This document shows positions 7,344-17,280 of a DNA stretch of 64,000 bases, one piece after another; position 1 is the stretch's first letter, and the number at the start of each line of letters is the position of its first letter. The notes below the pieces were generated by a model. It ran no database searches. It was given only the letters and a program-made list of their open reading frames with translations, and was not told the DNA's origin. The DNA is taken from the NCBI RefSeq assembly GCF_002573715.1, contig NZ_PDHM01000004.1, forward strand, positions 203,537 through 267,536, written 5' to 3'. Position numbers and translations under genes: made by a program. Source of the stretch: Paenibacillus sp. EZ-K15. GTDB taxonomy: Bacteria > Bacillota > Bacilli > Paenibacillales > Paenibacillaceae.

Positions 7344-10300
7344 ATGAGAATGACTGTTTTAAGCAAACGAACGTGGTCCATCATCATGATTTTTTCGCTG
7401 ATTTTCTCCATGCTCGGCATTCCGCCATCAACGGCCGATGCCAATAACGTGCCAAGCCAGGTTACGCTGGTAGGGACTCTGCAATCCGAACTAGGCCATA
7501 GCGGAGATTGGGACCCGGCCGCCGCCGCGACAACTATGAAGAATATGGGGAACGGAGAATACAGCTTTACCGGCCACTTGCCCGCGGGATCGTACGAGTA
7601 CAAGATCGCGATTGACGGTAAGTGGGATGAGAATTACGGTTCCGCCAATTATTCCAATCCAAGCGGAGCGAGCAAGGATGGCAACATTCTAATAACGCTC
7701 GCTCAGGACTCTCAGGTTACTTTTTATTACAACCACGGGACCCACCGGATTGCGGATTCTACATACTACGTTCCGATTGAAGCGGATAAGCTTCCAAGAG
7801 TGATCGGCAGCTTCCAGTCGGGTATTGGTGAAGCGGCCGACTGGTCGCCTGCGGATGCAAGATTAATTATGCAGGATTCCGATTATGACAATGTATACAC
7901 GGTGACAGCCGACGTGTACGAAGGGGATCATGAGTATCAAATCGCTTTGGGCAGCGATGCGGCAAGCGCGGTTCACCCCGCTAATCGGGAAGCGCTTCAG
8001 CTGCCGCAAGATGTGAAGGTTACATTCAGCTATAATGCGAACGATCATGGTGTTGCCGCTCGTTTCACGGTGCCTGCAGATCCGGGAACGCCGGTTCCCG
8101 CTAACCATCTGCGCGTCCATTACAACCGGGCAGACGTGAATTACGGCAGCATTGGTCTGTGGATTTTTGATGAAGTTGCAGTTCCGTCAGCCAACTGGCC
8201 GACAGGGGCAACGCCATTCCCGAGCGGGCAGCAGGACGGCTACGGCGCCTTCGTCGACATTCCGCTCAAGGACGGCGCCCAAAAAGTCGGGATCGTCGTT
8301 GTCGACCGCATTAGCGGCAACAAAGACGGCGGCGACAAAAAATTTGCCTTAACCTCGCCGGACATGAACGAAGTATGGCTCAAGGAAGGCTCCGATACGG
8401 TATATAGCTTTGAGCCTGTTGACCTGCCGGCAGATACCGTGCGTATCCACTATCAAAGACAGGATCAGAACTACGATCCGTACGGTTTGTGGATATGGGG
8501 TGATGATGTCGCTGCGCCTTCGAAAGACTGGCCGACAGGAGCCACCATGTTCCCTCCAGGCCAAACCGACCGTTACGGCGCTTACGTGGACGTACTGATG
8601 AAGCCGGAGGCTCAGAAGATTAATTTACTCGTGCTGGATCCGTCCAAGGGAGATGCCGGGAAAGACGGCGGCGACAAAGGTTTTACCCTGGTAGACCGAT
8701 ACCAGCATCTGTTCATTAAAGAAGGCGACAATACTGTCTATACATCCCCGCATGGGGAGGTGCCTACGGGGTTAGTCTCGGCAGAGGTATTGTCTCCCGG
8801 AAAGCTCCAGCTCGGATTTACGATGACCGATGGTTTGGAAGCGGATACGCTGAAGAATGAGCTGCAGATCAAGGATAAGGACGACAATACGGTTACCATT
8901 CAAGACGTGAAGATTGTCGGAAACACTACCATCGAAGTGTCGGCATTATTCCAGTTGGATCAGACTCCGCTTAAGGTAACCTACGCCGGAAAAACCGTAT
9001 CGGCTTCGACCGGCTGGAGAATGCTGGATGAGATATACGCGTACGACGGCGATGATCTCGGGGCGACTTATCAGTCCGGTGGGGCCGAACTCAAGCTGTG
9101 GGCACCGACGGCAACCGAGGTCACCGCGAATGTGTACAGCAAGGATGATGCAACGCAGTTGATCGGCAATGTAACCCTGCAAAAAGGTGATAAAGGGGTA
9201 TGGTCGGTTCAATTGAAGCCGGGGGACCTCGGGATCCAAGATTTTAGAGGATATTTTTATCAATACGAAGTGACCAACAACGGTGTGACGAAAGCCGTGC
9301 TGGATCCATATGCCAAATCCATGGCGCAATTCAGAGTGAACACCAAAGGTGAAGCAGGACCGGACGGTGATACCGTCGGCAAAGCGGCTATCGTCGACTT
9401 GAGTCAAACGGATCCTGCCGGCTTCTGTTTTGCGGACATTCCTGGTTATGAGCAGCGGGAAGACGCCATCATCTGGGAGATTCACGTCCGGGATTTTACG
9501 TCGGATCCGACAATTGAGAACGATCTGCATAACGCGACTTGGGGATCCTACGACGCATTCAAAGAGAAGCTCGAATACATCAAGTCCCTAGGCGTTACCC
9601 ATGTTCAGCTGCTGCCCGTGATGGCGTGGTATTACGGGGACGAAGCTGCCATGAAGAACAGGGAGCTGGAATATTCGGCAAAAGACAATGAGTACAACTG
9701 GGGATATGATCCGCACAGTTATTTCTCGCCTGATGGTGCTTACTCTGAGGATCCTACGGATCCGGAATTGCGAATCAAGGAACTGAAAGCGATGATTAAC
9801 GCCATTCACGAGGCGGACATGGGCGTCGTATTGGACGTGGTGTACACCCATATGGCCAAGGCAGACTTCCTGAATGATATCGTGCCAAACTATTATGCCT
9901 TCCAGGACGCCAACGGCAATTTCATCGGCGGCTTCGGCAACAACCTGGCAACCAACCATAAGATGGCCGAGAAGCTGATGGTAGACTCCGTGAAATACTG
10001 GTTCGACGAATACAAAATCGACGGCATGCGCTGGGACATGATGGGCGACGCCACGTATGAGGCTGTACAGAACGCCTATGATGCCGCAGCCTCCATTAAC
10101 CCGAACGCTCTGTTTATCGGCGAGGGCTGGGTCACCTTCGGCGGACATCTGTCGGATCCTTCCCTGGCAGGCAAGGGGGCAGACCAGAATTGGATGGATA
10201 AGACGGACGACGTCGGCGTCTTCTCGGATGAGTTCCGCAACGAGCTGAAATCCGGCTTCGGCAATGAAGGTGAGCCTAGATTCATTACGGGCGGCGCACG

Positions 10301-12305
10301 CGACATCCAAACGATTTTCAACAATATCAAGGCCCAGCCTAGCAACACGAAGGAAGATGACCCGGGCGACATCGTTCAATACATTGAAGCCCATGACAAT
10401 CTGCCGCTGTACGACATCATTGCGCAGTCCATCAAGAAGGACCCTTCGATAGCAACGAATGATCTGGAGATTCATAAACGCATTCGTCTGGGCAACCTGA
10501 TTACTTTGACTTCGCAAGGAACGGCTTTCCTCCATGCAGGACAGGAATACGGGCGGACTAAGCAATGGCTGGGTCAGGGTGTGCCCGAGCAAAAATATCA
10601 CGAATTAGAGGACGAGGCGGGAAACCGTTTCGGTTATTTCATCCACGACTCCTACGACTCCTCCGATGCCATCAACATGTTTGATTGGGAAAAGGCAACG
10701 GATGAAACCAAGTATCCGGAGAACAACAAGACGAAGGAATATACGACCGGATTGATCGAGTTAAGAAAATCGTCCGACGCCTTCCGCCTTGGCGATCAGT
10801 GCATAGTGAATTCGAATGTGACCCTGCTGCAGATTCCCGAGGTGAAAGTGCAGGATCTGGTTATTGCTTATAAAAATAAAGCCACGGACGGAACCGGCAC
10901 TTATTATGTATTCGTTAATGCCGATAACCAGTCGAGATCGTTGACGCTTAGCGAGGATCTAACCTCCGGCACGGTGGTGGTTGATAACGACGAAGCGGGC
11001 ACGACCGGCGTTAAGGCGAAGTCCGGATTTACGTTAACCTCCGGCTCGATTACGCTTGAGCCTCTAACGGCCGTTGTAATTAAAATGAAAGCTAAGATCG
11101 ATGACGGTGGCAACGGCAGCAACCCTGGCAGTGGAAATGGAAATGGAAACGGAGGCGGGGGAGGCGGCAATCCGTCGACCGATCCGGGAACGAAGCCAAA
11201 TCAGGGTCAGCGGATCATCAACGAAGAGTCGCTGCGCAGCGGACAAGAGAAAGTAACGGTTCAGCTGGGTGCCGAGGATATCGAAGTTCTCTTGCCGCTG
11301 ACGGCAGGGGACATCCTGGGAGAGAAGCCGCTTGCGCTGAAGCAGGGCGGCGTGATGGTACAGCTTCCATCCGCGCTGCTCAAAGCGCTGCGCCAGCTCG
11401 TACCGGCCGATCAGGCTAAGGATGCGGTTATCTCGTTTAAGCTGGAAGAGGTTGGATCGCAGACGGCTGCCTCTCTTATAGCCAAAGCAGCTGCTTCCCA
11501 GAAGACTAAGCTGAAGCAAGGCAGCAAGATGTATGATTTCCAGCTTTCCGTCCGTACGAAAGACGGCAAGGCATATAAGCTGGAGCGTTTCATAGCACCC
11601 GTAACGATTGGATTTGCAGTCGACAGCGCCATTCACGGCAAGCTGGCCGGTATCTACCATATCTCAGATCAAGGCCAACTGAAATATGTTGGCGGCAAGC
11701 TGGTAAACGGGCTGCTGACGGCCGAAGTCAGCCAATTCAGCACATATGCTGCATTGGAATATGATAAATCGTTTGTGGACCTTACCGGCCATTGGGCCGA
11801 GCAAGCGGTAAAAGAGCTTTCCGCTAAGCATATTGTAAATGGCACCAGCGATACGAAATTTAGTCCACATCAGCCACTGACACGTGCACAATTTGCCGCT
11901 ATGCTCGTTCGGGCCTTGGGACTTGAAAGTACGCAAGACACGACCTTCACGGATGTGGACAGCGACGTTTGGTATGCTTCCGCGGTTGCGGCAGCTCATC
12001 AGCACGGGCTGGTGAACGGCAGAGGCAAGGATACATTCGCACCGAACACAGCTATCACCCGTGAAGAGCTGGCCGTCATGCTCTACCGTGCATACGGGGC
12101 CAAGGGGAATGCCACCACTTCGGCGGAAGCACCGGATCTGAAGGATAAGGGGCAAATTTCTCCATGGGCAGTCCAAGAGGTGAAGGAAGCCTTGTCCCTT
12201 GGCTTGATGAAGGGACATGCCAACAGCACGTTTACGCCGAATGCCAAGACCACCCGTGCTGAAAGCGCACAGGCTGTGCTCAATCTGTTGAATCAAGTGA
12301 AGTAA
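7344..12305 (+). CDS. pulA: SLH-anchored type I pullulanase (GH13), multimodular
   Basis: The 1653-residue exported enzyme cleaves alpha-1,6 bonds of pullulan and starch limit dextrins. In order: signal peptide (1-33); two X25-type starch-binding modules (about 36-245, each with a GDW..DA/PAAAA start); two CBM41 modules (about 255-355 and 366-465, both with NWPTG/DWPTG); N2/CBM48-like domains (about 480-700); GH13 barrel with the pullulanase signature YNWGYDP (784-790), nucleophile Asp898 in GMRWDMMGD and acid/base Glu927 in FIGEGW; a Gly/Asn linker near 1252-1280; a beta-rich domain; and three SLH repeats (about 1477-1653). It acts at the cell surface. The start has GAAGGAGG ten bases upstream. 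Two cre-like sites precede it. Confidence 0.95.
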   Translation: MRMTVLSKRTWSIIMIFSLIFSMLGIPPSTADANNVPSQVTLVGTLQSELGHSGDWDPAAAATTMKNMGNGEYSFTGHLPAGSYEYKIAIDGKWDENYGSANYSNPSGASKDGNILITLAQDSQVTFYYNHGTHRIADSTYYVPIEADKLPRVIGSFQSGIGEAADWSPADARLIMQDSDYDNVYTVTADVYEGDHEYQIALGSDAASAVHPANREALQLPQDVKVTFSYNANDHGVAARFTVPADPGTPVPANHLRVHYNRADVNYGSIGLWIFDEVAVPSANWPTGATPFPSGQQDGYGAFVDIPLKDGAQKVGIVVVDRISGNKDGGDKKFALTSPDMNEVWLKEGSDTVYSFEPVDLPADTVRIHYQRQDQNYDPYGLWIWGDDVAAPSKDWPTGATMFPPGQTDRYGAYVDVLMKPEAQKINLLVLDPSKGDAGKDGGDKGFTLVDRYQHLFIKEGDNTVYTSPHGEVPTGLVSAEVLSPGKLQLGFTMTDGLEADTLKNELQIKDKDDNTVTIQDVKIVGNTTIEVSALFQLDQTPLKVTYAGKTVSASTGWRMLDEIYAYDGDDLGATYQSGGAELKLWAPTATEVTANVYSKDDATQLIGNVTLQKGDKGVWSVQLKPGDLGIQDFRGYFYQYEVTNNGVTKAVLDPYAKSMAQFRVNTKGEAGPDGDTVGKAAIVDLSQTDPAGFCFADIPGYEQREDAIIWEIHVRDFTSDPTIENDLHNATWGSYDAFKEKLEYIKSLGVTHVQLLPVMAWYYGDEAAMKNRELEYSAKDNEYNWGYDPHSYFSPDGAYSEDPTDPELRIKELKAMINAIHEADMGVVLDVVYTHMAKADFLNDIVPNYYAFQDANGNFIGGFGNNLATNHKMAEKLMVDSVKYWFDEYKIDGMRWDMMGDATYEAVQNAYDAAASINPNALFIGEGWVTFGGHLSDPSLAGKGADQNWMDKTDDVGVFSDEFRNELKSGFGNEGEPRFITGGARDIQTIFNNIKAQPSNTKEDDPGDIVQYIEAHDNLPLYDIIAQSIKKDPSIATNDLEIHKRIRLGNLITLTSQGTAFLHAGQEYGRTKQWLGQGVPEQKYHELEDEAGNRFGYFIHDSYDSSDAINMFDWEKATDETKYPENNKTKEYTTGLIELRKSSDAFRLGDQCIVNSNVTLLQIPEVKVQDLVIAYKNKATDGTGTYYVFVNADNQSRSLTLSEDLTSGTVVVDNDEAGTTGVKAKSGFTLTSGSITLEPLTAVVIKMKAKIDDGGNGSNPGSGNGNGNGGGGGGNPSTDPGTKPNQGQRIINEESLRSGQEKVTVQLGAEDIEVLLPLTAGDILGEKPLALKQGGVMVQLPSALLKALRQLVPADQAKDAVISFKLEEVGSQTAASLIAKAAASQKTKLKQGSKMYDFQLSVRTKDGKAYKLERFIAPVTIGFAVDSAIHGKLAGIYHISDQGQLKYVGGKLVNGLLTAEVSQFSTYAALEYDKSFVDLTGHWAEQAVKELSAKHIVNGTSDTKFSPHQPLTRAQFAAMLVRALGLESTQDTTFTDVDSDVWYASAVAAAHQHGLVNGRGKDTFAPNTAITREELAVMLYRAYGAKGNATTSAEAPDLKDKGQISPWAVQEVKEALSLGLMKGHANSTFTPNAKTTRAESAQAVLNLLNQVK

Positions 12306-12326
12306 TATCCGACGGAATATCAATAA

Positions 12327-12360
12327 GAAGAGCCCTGGAGGATTCCAGCGGCTCTTTTTA
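12327..12360 (+). terminator. Terminator after pullulanase
   Basis: AAGAGCC-CTGGA pairs with TCCAG-CGGCTCTT, followed by TTTTT. It lies 25 bases after the stop codon. Confidence 0.85.
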
Positions 12361-12494
12361 CCGTCATACGAACAGCATTATCTTTTTTTCCTTACTCATC
12401 CGCCTAACAGATAGCAAGTATGCATTCCTTGCCCACCGCGGATTGCCGTACGCAGGATTACATCAGCGGTCGATTCGGATGATCAATAGTTCGG

Positions 12495-12573
12495 CTGGGT
12501 CTTGAACCCAGACATCGAGCTCTTCTCTTAAAAAATAGAAGTCTTTCAGGCTTTCACTGAAGGACTTTTTTTG
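12495..12573 (+). other. Hairpin plus terminator-like element without an assigned gene
   Basis: In the 417-base gap before the insertion sequence, CTGGGT-CTTGA-ACCCAG forms a short hairpin. It is followed 30 bases later by AAGTCTTTCAG...CTGAAGGACTT and a seven-T run, a good intrinsic terminator. No open frame with a ribosome site lies upstream. A small RNA or a second terminator for pullulanase read-through are both possible. I see nothing else in this gap. Confidence 0.35.
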
Positions 12574-12793
12574 TTTCTTTTGTCGCAGAACCATTGGATT
12601 ATTTATGTAATTTTGATGAGCCAGCTTTCGCAAATTAGCCGTGCGTTAGAAAGCTTCGGGCAAAGCGTGTCATATGATACTTCGATTGTCCGACATATGT
12701 TTGGTGTTTAATTAACATTTACGCCTATGAAACATAAAAATATGGTTTTTTTTGCAATGACATATGTTACTCTAAAACAAGAGGTGGTAATAT

Positions 12794-13195
12794 ATGTCTG
12801 AAATTAAACATGGACGAGGTTACGTATACTCAATCCAGTATCATATCGTATGGTGTGTGAAATATCGCCATAAGGTGTTGCTTAACGGTGTAGACAAAAG
12901 ACTTAAAGAGATGCTTTGTCAGATAGCATCAGACAACAACTTTGAAATAGTTGAGATCAAAAGTGACAGTGATCATGTTCACTTGTTGGTCGAATGCTCA
13001 CCACAACGCGCTATCCCTTCTATCATTAAAGCATTGAAGGGAGTATCCGCAAGATTGTTGTTTAAAGAGTTTCCTCAGCTAAAGAAGAAGCTTTGGGGAG
13101 GGAATCTTTGGAACCCATCTTACTTTGTAGCAACAGTTAGCGAAAATACAGAATCTCAAATTAGACAGTATATACAAAACCAGAAAGTGAAGTGA
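12794..13195 (+). CDS. tnpA: IS200/IS605 transposase TnpA (Y1 HUH)
   Basis: This 133-residue single-domain HUH transposase carries out single-strand excision and insertion. The metal-binding H-x-H is His61-Val-His63 in [11 protein letters not shown]. The catalytic tyrosine is Tyr126 in QIRQYIQNQ, and [11 protein letters not shown] is the family's conserved strand. Length is normal and no residue seems lost, so it may be active. The ribosome site is AGAGGTGG. The stop codon sits 5 bases before the ATG of tnpB. It is more A+T-rich than the flanking host genes, as expected for a mobile gene. Confidence 0.95.
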   Translation: MSEIKHGRGYVYSIQYHIVWCVKYRHKVLLNGVDKRLKEMLCQIASDNNFEIVEIKSDSDHVHLLVECSPQRAIPSIIKALKGVSARLLFKEFPQLKKKLWGGNLWNPSYFVATVSENTESQIRQYIQNQKVK

Positions 13196-13200
13196 TATCC

Positions 13201-14340
13201 ATGCTAGTACATAAGGCGTACAAGTTCCGCATTTATCCTACCACAGAACAAGCTGTCCTCATTTCTAAGACGATTGGCTGTAGTCGCTTTGTGTTCAATC
13301 ACTTTCTGGGGAAGTGGAATACAACTTACAAAGAGACGGGCAAGGGACTTACTTACGGAACATGTTCAGCCGAACTAACCAAACTTAAGAAGGAGCTGGA
13401 TTGGCTCATAGAACCCGATAAGTTCTCTTTGCAGAACGCACTAAAGAATTTAGCAGACTCGTATTCTCGATTCTTCAAAAAGCAGAATGATGCTCCAAGA
13501 TTCAAGAGCAAGAAGAGCCCTGTTCAGTCTTATCAAACCAACTTCACCAACAACAACATCGCTATAATAGACAACAAAATCAAACTTCCAAAGTTAGGTT
13601 TAGTTAAATTTGCAAAATCCAGAGAAATAGAAGGGCGTATCTTGAATGCTACAGTCAGATGCAACCCCACGGGTAAGTATTTTGTGTCTATACGTGCAGA
13701 AGTAGAAGTGGAAGCATTGGCTGAGACGAACTCTTCAGTTGGAATCGATGTGGGATTGAAGGAATTTGCCGTTCTGACTAATGGGGAAAACTTCCCAAAC
13801 CCTAAGTTCTTTCGAGCGCTAGAAGCAAAACTAGCTAAAGAACAACGTATTCTATCAAGAAGGAAAGAAGTAGCATTGATACAAAAGCGACCTCTTGCTG
13901 AATCGAGAAACTATCAGAAGCAAAAGCTTAAGGTAGCTAGAATCCATGAACGTATTGCCAATTCGAGAGCAGATTACTTACATAAGATTTCAACGCATAT
14001 TGTCAAAAACCACGACAACATTGCGATTGAAGACTTGCAAGTAAAGAATATGCTGCAAAACGGCAAACTAGCTAAGGCAATTAGCGAAGTATCTTGGACG
14101 CAATTCAGAACGATGTTAGAGTACAAGGCGAAATGGTATGGACGCACAGTGGTCCCTGTATGCAAAACGTTCGCATCTTCACAGCTATGCTCTTGTTGTG
14201 GGTTTAAGAACAAAGAAGTTAAAAACCTGAAGCTTCGTGAATGGACTTGCCCAGTGTGCCATTCTCATCACGATCGAGATTGGAATGCAAGTAAGAATAT
14301 CCTCCATGAAGGAAAAAGACTTCTGTCTGCACAGTTGTAG
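13201..14340 (+). CDS. tnpB: RNA-guided nuclease TnpB (IS605 OrfB)
   Basis: This 379-residue TnpB is the compact ancestor of Cas12 that uses a right-end omega-RNA to cut DNA next to a target-adjacent motif. RuvC residues are Asp183 (GIDVGLKEF), Glu277 ([10 protein letters not shown]) and Asp360 ([10 protein letters not shown]). The zinc ribbon is Cys330/Cys333 and Cys350/Cys353 (CSCC...CPVC). All appear intact at full length. I chose the ATG at 13201 ([13 protein letters not shown] is a typical TnpB start); a GTG at 13192 overlapping the tnpA stop is possible. The predicted motif next to its cut site is TTTAC, read from the left junction. Confidence 0.95.
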   Translation: MLVHKAYKFRIYPTTEQAVLISKTIGCSRFVFNHFLGKWNTTYKETGKGLTYGTCSAELTKLKKELDWLIEPDKFSLQNALKNLADSYSRFFKKQNDAPRFKSKKSPVQSYQTNFTNNNIAIIDNKIKLPKLGLVKFAKSREIEGRILNATVRCNPTGKYFVSIRAEVEVEALAETNSSVGIDVGLKEFAVLTNGENFPNPKFFRALEAKLAKEQRILSRRKEVALIQKRPLAESRNYQKQKLKVARIHERIANSRADYLHKISTHIVKNHDNIAIEDLQVKNMLQNGKLAKAISEVSWTQFRTMLEYKAKWYGRTVVPVCKTFASSQLCSCCGFKNKEVKNLKLREWTCPVCHSHHDRDWNASKNILHEGKRLLSAQL

Positions 14341-14466
14341 TGAGTCGTTGTGCAGTAACCGTAGGAAATTACGGGGATAGCCTAATTAATTAGGGTTCGA
14401 TAGAACCCTGTACTTAGGAATCTCGTCACTTTAGTGATGAGAGGTTCAAATAGTTACCCTACCTCT
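14335..14466 (+). ncRNA. Probable omega-RNA (right-end element RNA) with guide
   Basis: The segment from the tnpB stop to just past the right end is dense in hairpins: CCGTA...TACGG (14359-14374), CCTAAT-TA-ATTAGG (14381-14394) overlapping GGGTTC-GATA-GAACCC (14393-14408), which suggests a pseudoknot, and the right-end hairpin 14421-14442. Omega-RNAs of this family end at the transposon boundary and use the next 15-20 host bases as guide, here from 14450. The 5' end is uncertain and probably lies within tnpB. Confidence 0.55.
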
Positions 14467-14765
14467 ATGATCTTGCTTGCCTCGGCTTGGCGCCTCTATT
14501 CTTACAACAATTCTCTGCGTTCCACCATGGCTTTCCAGACACGGGACGATCATGCCCGTATCATATTAGCAAGGCGAGTTATCTGATACCAAATGGAATG
14601 AATTGTGAATCGGCAGGCCAATCGCGTGAGGAAAATGCATCTAACTTCGAAATGAGACGTAGTATGTGTTATATCCTTTATTTACCTATGTTTTACGGAT
14701 ATTTTAAAAGGCGGTTATAAGTCGAATCAGTCATCGCTCTATAGGAGTAAGGGAGGTGTTAATTC

Positions 14766-15509
14766 TTGAATGTCTCGAAATCCGTAAAGCTGCTCCTGCT
14801 TATGGCGGTTATCGCGATCGTAAATATTGTGCTGGTTTCGCCCGGGCTGCTCGGATTCCATATTGGCGGCGATAGCGCCTTCCAGTCGGCATCGGTCATT
14901 ACCGTATGGATTGTTAGTGTTCTTGTGCTCTTTTATGGCAGTTATGTTTTGTTATTCAAGCCTCCGGCTGTGAAGGCGATCCAAACGATTCAGACCCGTG
15001 AGGATTATATAGACGCGCTTCATCATTATCGCAACGTGAAAGTGCTGAAGAATGATATCGCCCTTGCCCTGGACCAATTGGAACGAATTGAGAAAAAGAG
15101 AAACGCGCTGCTGGACGTCCTGGGTCAGCGTTTTGAGCAAACGGAGCTCAGTTACAAGAAATTCATGGCGGTCATCGATGAGGTTGAGAAGCTGTTCTAT
15201 CTCAATATCCGAGGGATTCTGAACAAGCTGGGCGTCTTCGCCGCATCCGATTTCAACCGCATGGCCGATCAGCCCAAAGCATCCCAGCTATCCAGCAAGG
15301 TGGCGCAGAAAAAAACAGCCTTATACCAAGAGTATCTGGCTTACGTGACCGGTTATCTGGAAGCGAATGAAGAAATCATGCTCAAGCTCGATAAACTGCT
15401 GCTGGAGATTTCCTTGCTTGGCAGCACCGATTACCGGGATGTGGAGGAGATGCCATGCATGAAGGAAATCGATACGTTAATCAAGCAAACCAAACTATAT
15501 AAGCAATAA
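14766..15509 (+). CDS. Two-TM membrane protein with cytoplasmic helical domain, TelA operon
   Basis: The 247-residue protein starts at TTG with GGGAGGTG 7 bases upstream. It has two membrane segments (about 7-27 and 43-63), then a long helical, probably coiled-coil region (about 75-235) rich in Lys, Glu and Leu. I do not recognise a named family. It is the first gene of an apparent operon with a binding-protein/VWA fusion (9-15 base gap) and a TelA-family protein. The three probably form a membrane-associated complex; the function is unknown, and the only clue is the tellurite/toxic-anion label of TelA. The 316 bases upstream, after the insertion sequence, show no gene. Confidence 0.6.
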   Translation: MNVSKSVKLLLLMAVIAIVNIVLVSPGLLGFHIGGDSAFQSASVITVWIVSVLVLFYGSYVLLFKPPAVKAIQTIQTREDYIDALHHYRNVKVLKNDIALALDQLERIEKKRNALLDVLGQRFEQTELSYKKFMAVIDEVEKLFYLNIRGILNKLGVFAASDFNRMADQPKASQLSSKVAQKKTALYQEYLAYVTGYLEANEEIMLKLDKLLLEISLLGSTDYRDVEEMPCMKEIDTLIKQTKLYKQ

Positions 15510-15524
15510 GAGAGGGAGATGATT

Positions 15525-17213
15525 ATGCGAAGCAAAGGGAGTGCCTTTGTCGTATTAGTGGCCATTGCAGTGGTCGTGTTTGTTCTGGTGTATGCGGGGA
15601 TCACGTTAACCTCCAATCTGGGCAAGAGCCAGTCTGAGGTCGATTCGGAAGGCGCGGCTAAGAAAATCAACAAAATCTACAAGGACATTGTGGTCACGAC
15701 GGCGGATCCCATAAAAGGTCAAGTTGATCTGGACCCGGTTGCCGTAGCCGACTCCCTGCCCGATATATCCAAGTTTCCGATCTCGGTCGAGAATACGACG
15801 GACTTGTATGTTGAGATCTTCTCCTCGCCCGAGAAGGCAGGGCCTGGCATTGACGGTTGGTTGAATGAAGTGGCAGAGGAGTTCAACAACTCCAAGCCGG
15901 TAGTGAACGGCAAGCCGGTATCGGTGAAGATCCGTAATATCGCGTCGGGAACCGCAACCGATTACATAACATCCGGAAAGTACGTGCCGGACGCTTTTAC
16001 GCCTTCTAATGAGCTGTGGGGGGAGATGGTCAAGGAATATGGTGTCAAGGCCGAGCTTGTATCCAAGCGCCTCACGGGGAACGTGACCGGCGTTGTCACC
16101 CGAAAGGCCAAATACGATGAACTGGTGGAGAAGTACGGCTCCTTGAACGTCAAGACGCTGACGGATGCGATATCGAATAACGAATTGGCGATGGGTTACA
16201 CAGATCCTTTTGCGAGCTCCACGGGTCTAAACTTCCTGATCACGGCCCTTGAAACGTTTGACAGCTCCGATCTGCTTAGCGAAAAAGCGGTACAGGGCTT
16301 CGAGAAATTCCAGGCGAACGTCCCTTTCACGGCTTCGACCACGATCCAGATGCGCGATGCGGCGAAGTCCGGCATGCTGGATGCCTTTGTCCTGGAGTAT
16401 CAGACCTATGTCAACGCGGCGGACATGAAGAGCGGTTACGTCTTTACCCCGTTTGGCGTAAGGCACGACAGTCCTTTGTATGCGCTCGGGAAAGTGCCGA
16501 AGGAGAAGCTGGACATCATTAAGAAATTCGCGGCGTTTGTTGAGCAGAACAAATACCAGAAGTTAGCCGACAAAAAAGGGTTCAATGGTCTTAACGATTA
16601 TCAATCCGAGCTTGAAGTTGTCGACAGCAGTCTGCTGCCTTCTGCGCAGAAGCTTTGGAAAGAGAAAAAAGATGGCAACAAGCCGGTTGCGGCTGTGTTT
16701 GTAGCGGACGTGTCGGGAAGCATGGACGGCGAGCCGTTAAACCGCCTCAAGGAATCGCTGTTGACGGGGCAGAAATATTTGGGCCGGGACAACAGCATCG
16801 GCTTCGTGTCGTATTCCACGGACGTTACGATCAACCTTCCGATCGGCAAGTACGACTTGAATCAGCAGTCGATGTTTGTCGGGGCGATCAACAGCCTTGA
16901 AGCCAGCGGGAATACCGCGACCTTTGACGGCATTGTGGTGGCAATGAAGATGCTTCAGGACGAGATGGCGGCGAATCCGGACGTGAAACCTCTGATTTTT
17001 GTGCTGAGTGACGGGGAGACGAACGTTGGGCACTCCCTGGATGACATCCGGGAACTGATCAAAGCGTATAAAATCCCAGTATACACGATCGGCTATAATG
17101 CCAACATTCAGGCGCTCCAGAGCATATCCAGCATCAATGAAGCAGCCAGCATCAACGCGGATACCGACGATGTCGTATACAAAATCGGCCAGCTGCTGAA
17201 TGTGCAGATGTAG
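15525..17213 (+). CDS. Membrane-anchored substrate-binding plus VWA domain protein
   Basis: The 562-residue protein has an N-terminal membrane anchor (about 6-27), an extracytoplasmic region resembling a type 2 periplasmic-binding fold (about 85-370; GYTDPFASSTGLNFL is the typical molybdate/iron-binding-protein style motif), and a C-terminal von Willebrand A domain (about 388-545). The MIDAS motif D395-V-S-G-S399 is intact, with downstream SGNTATFDG and LSDGET completing the metal site. Such fusions probably bind a ligand and relay it through metal-dependent adhesion. The ATG at 15525 has the better-spaced GGGAG; another ATG lies two codons earlier. It sits between a two-TM protein and TelA. 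Confidence 0.8.
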   Translation: MRSKGSAFVVLVAIAVVVFVLVYAGITLTSNLGKSQSEVDSEGAAKKINKIYKDIVVTTADPIKGQVDLDPVAVADSLPDISKFPISVENTTDLYVEIFSSPEKAGPGIDGWLNEVAEEFNNSKPVVNGKPVSVKIRNIASGTATDYITSGKYVPDAFTPSNELWGEMVKEYGVKAELVSKRLTGNVTGVVTRKAKYDELVEKYGSLNVKTLTDAISNNELAMGYTDPFASSTGLNFLITALETFDSSDLLSEKAVQGFEKFQANVPFTASTTIQMRDAAKSGMLDAFVLEYQTYVNAADMKSGYVFTPFGVRHDSPLYALGKVPKEKLDIIKKFAAFVEQNKYQKLADKKGFNGLNDYQSELEVVDSSLLPSAQKLWKEKKDGNKPVAAVFVADVSGSMDGEPLNRLKESLLTGQKYLGRDNSIGFVSYSTDVTINLPIGKYDLNQQSMFVGAINSLEASGNTATFDGIVVAMKMLQDEMAANPDVKPLIFVLSDGETNVGHSLDDIRELIKAYKIPVYTIGYNANIQALQSISSINEAASINADTDDVVYKIGQLLNVQM

Positions 17214-17280
17214 CAGCATTACAAGCGTTTTTCACATATAACGAAGTGGTTCACACAAGAAACTTGTAGGAGGGGTTATA

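Larger units (their letters stand above)
12723..14449 (+). mobile_element. IS200/IS605-family insertion sequence with tnpA and tnpB
   Basis: The inferred element is about 1.73 kb. The left end begins after TTTAC (12718-12722), the expected target/cleavage tetra- or pentanucleotide of the IS608 type, with a subterminal hairpin at 12730-12747. The right end has hairpin TCTCGTCACT-TT-AGTGATGAGA (14421-14442) followed by TTCAA (14445-14449), the expected right cleavage site. There are no terminal inverted repeats or target duplication, as expected for this single-strand 'peel and paste' family. The boundaries are inferred from analogy to IS608, not from an empty site. Confidence 0.75.

Noticed and set aside
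9588..10601. 337-residue open frame on the minus strand opposite pullulanase
   Set aside because: Antisense to the catalytic GH13 domain; composition typical of a shadow frame.
12485..12530. tRNA-like look of the GGGTCTTGAACCC segment
   Set aside because: No acceptor stem, D-arm or anticodon arm could be fitted around it.
14487..14720. 77-residue frame after the insertion sequence
   Set aside because: No ribosome site, low-complexity composition, no family resemblance.
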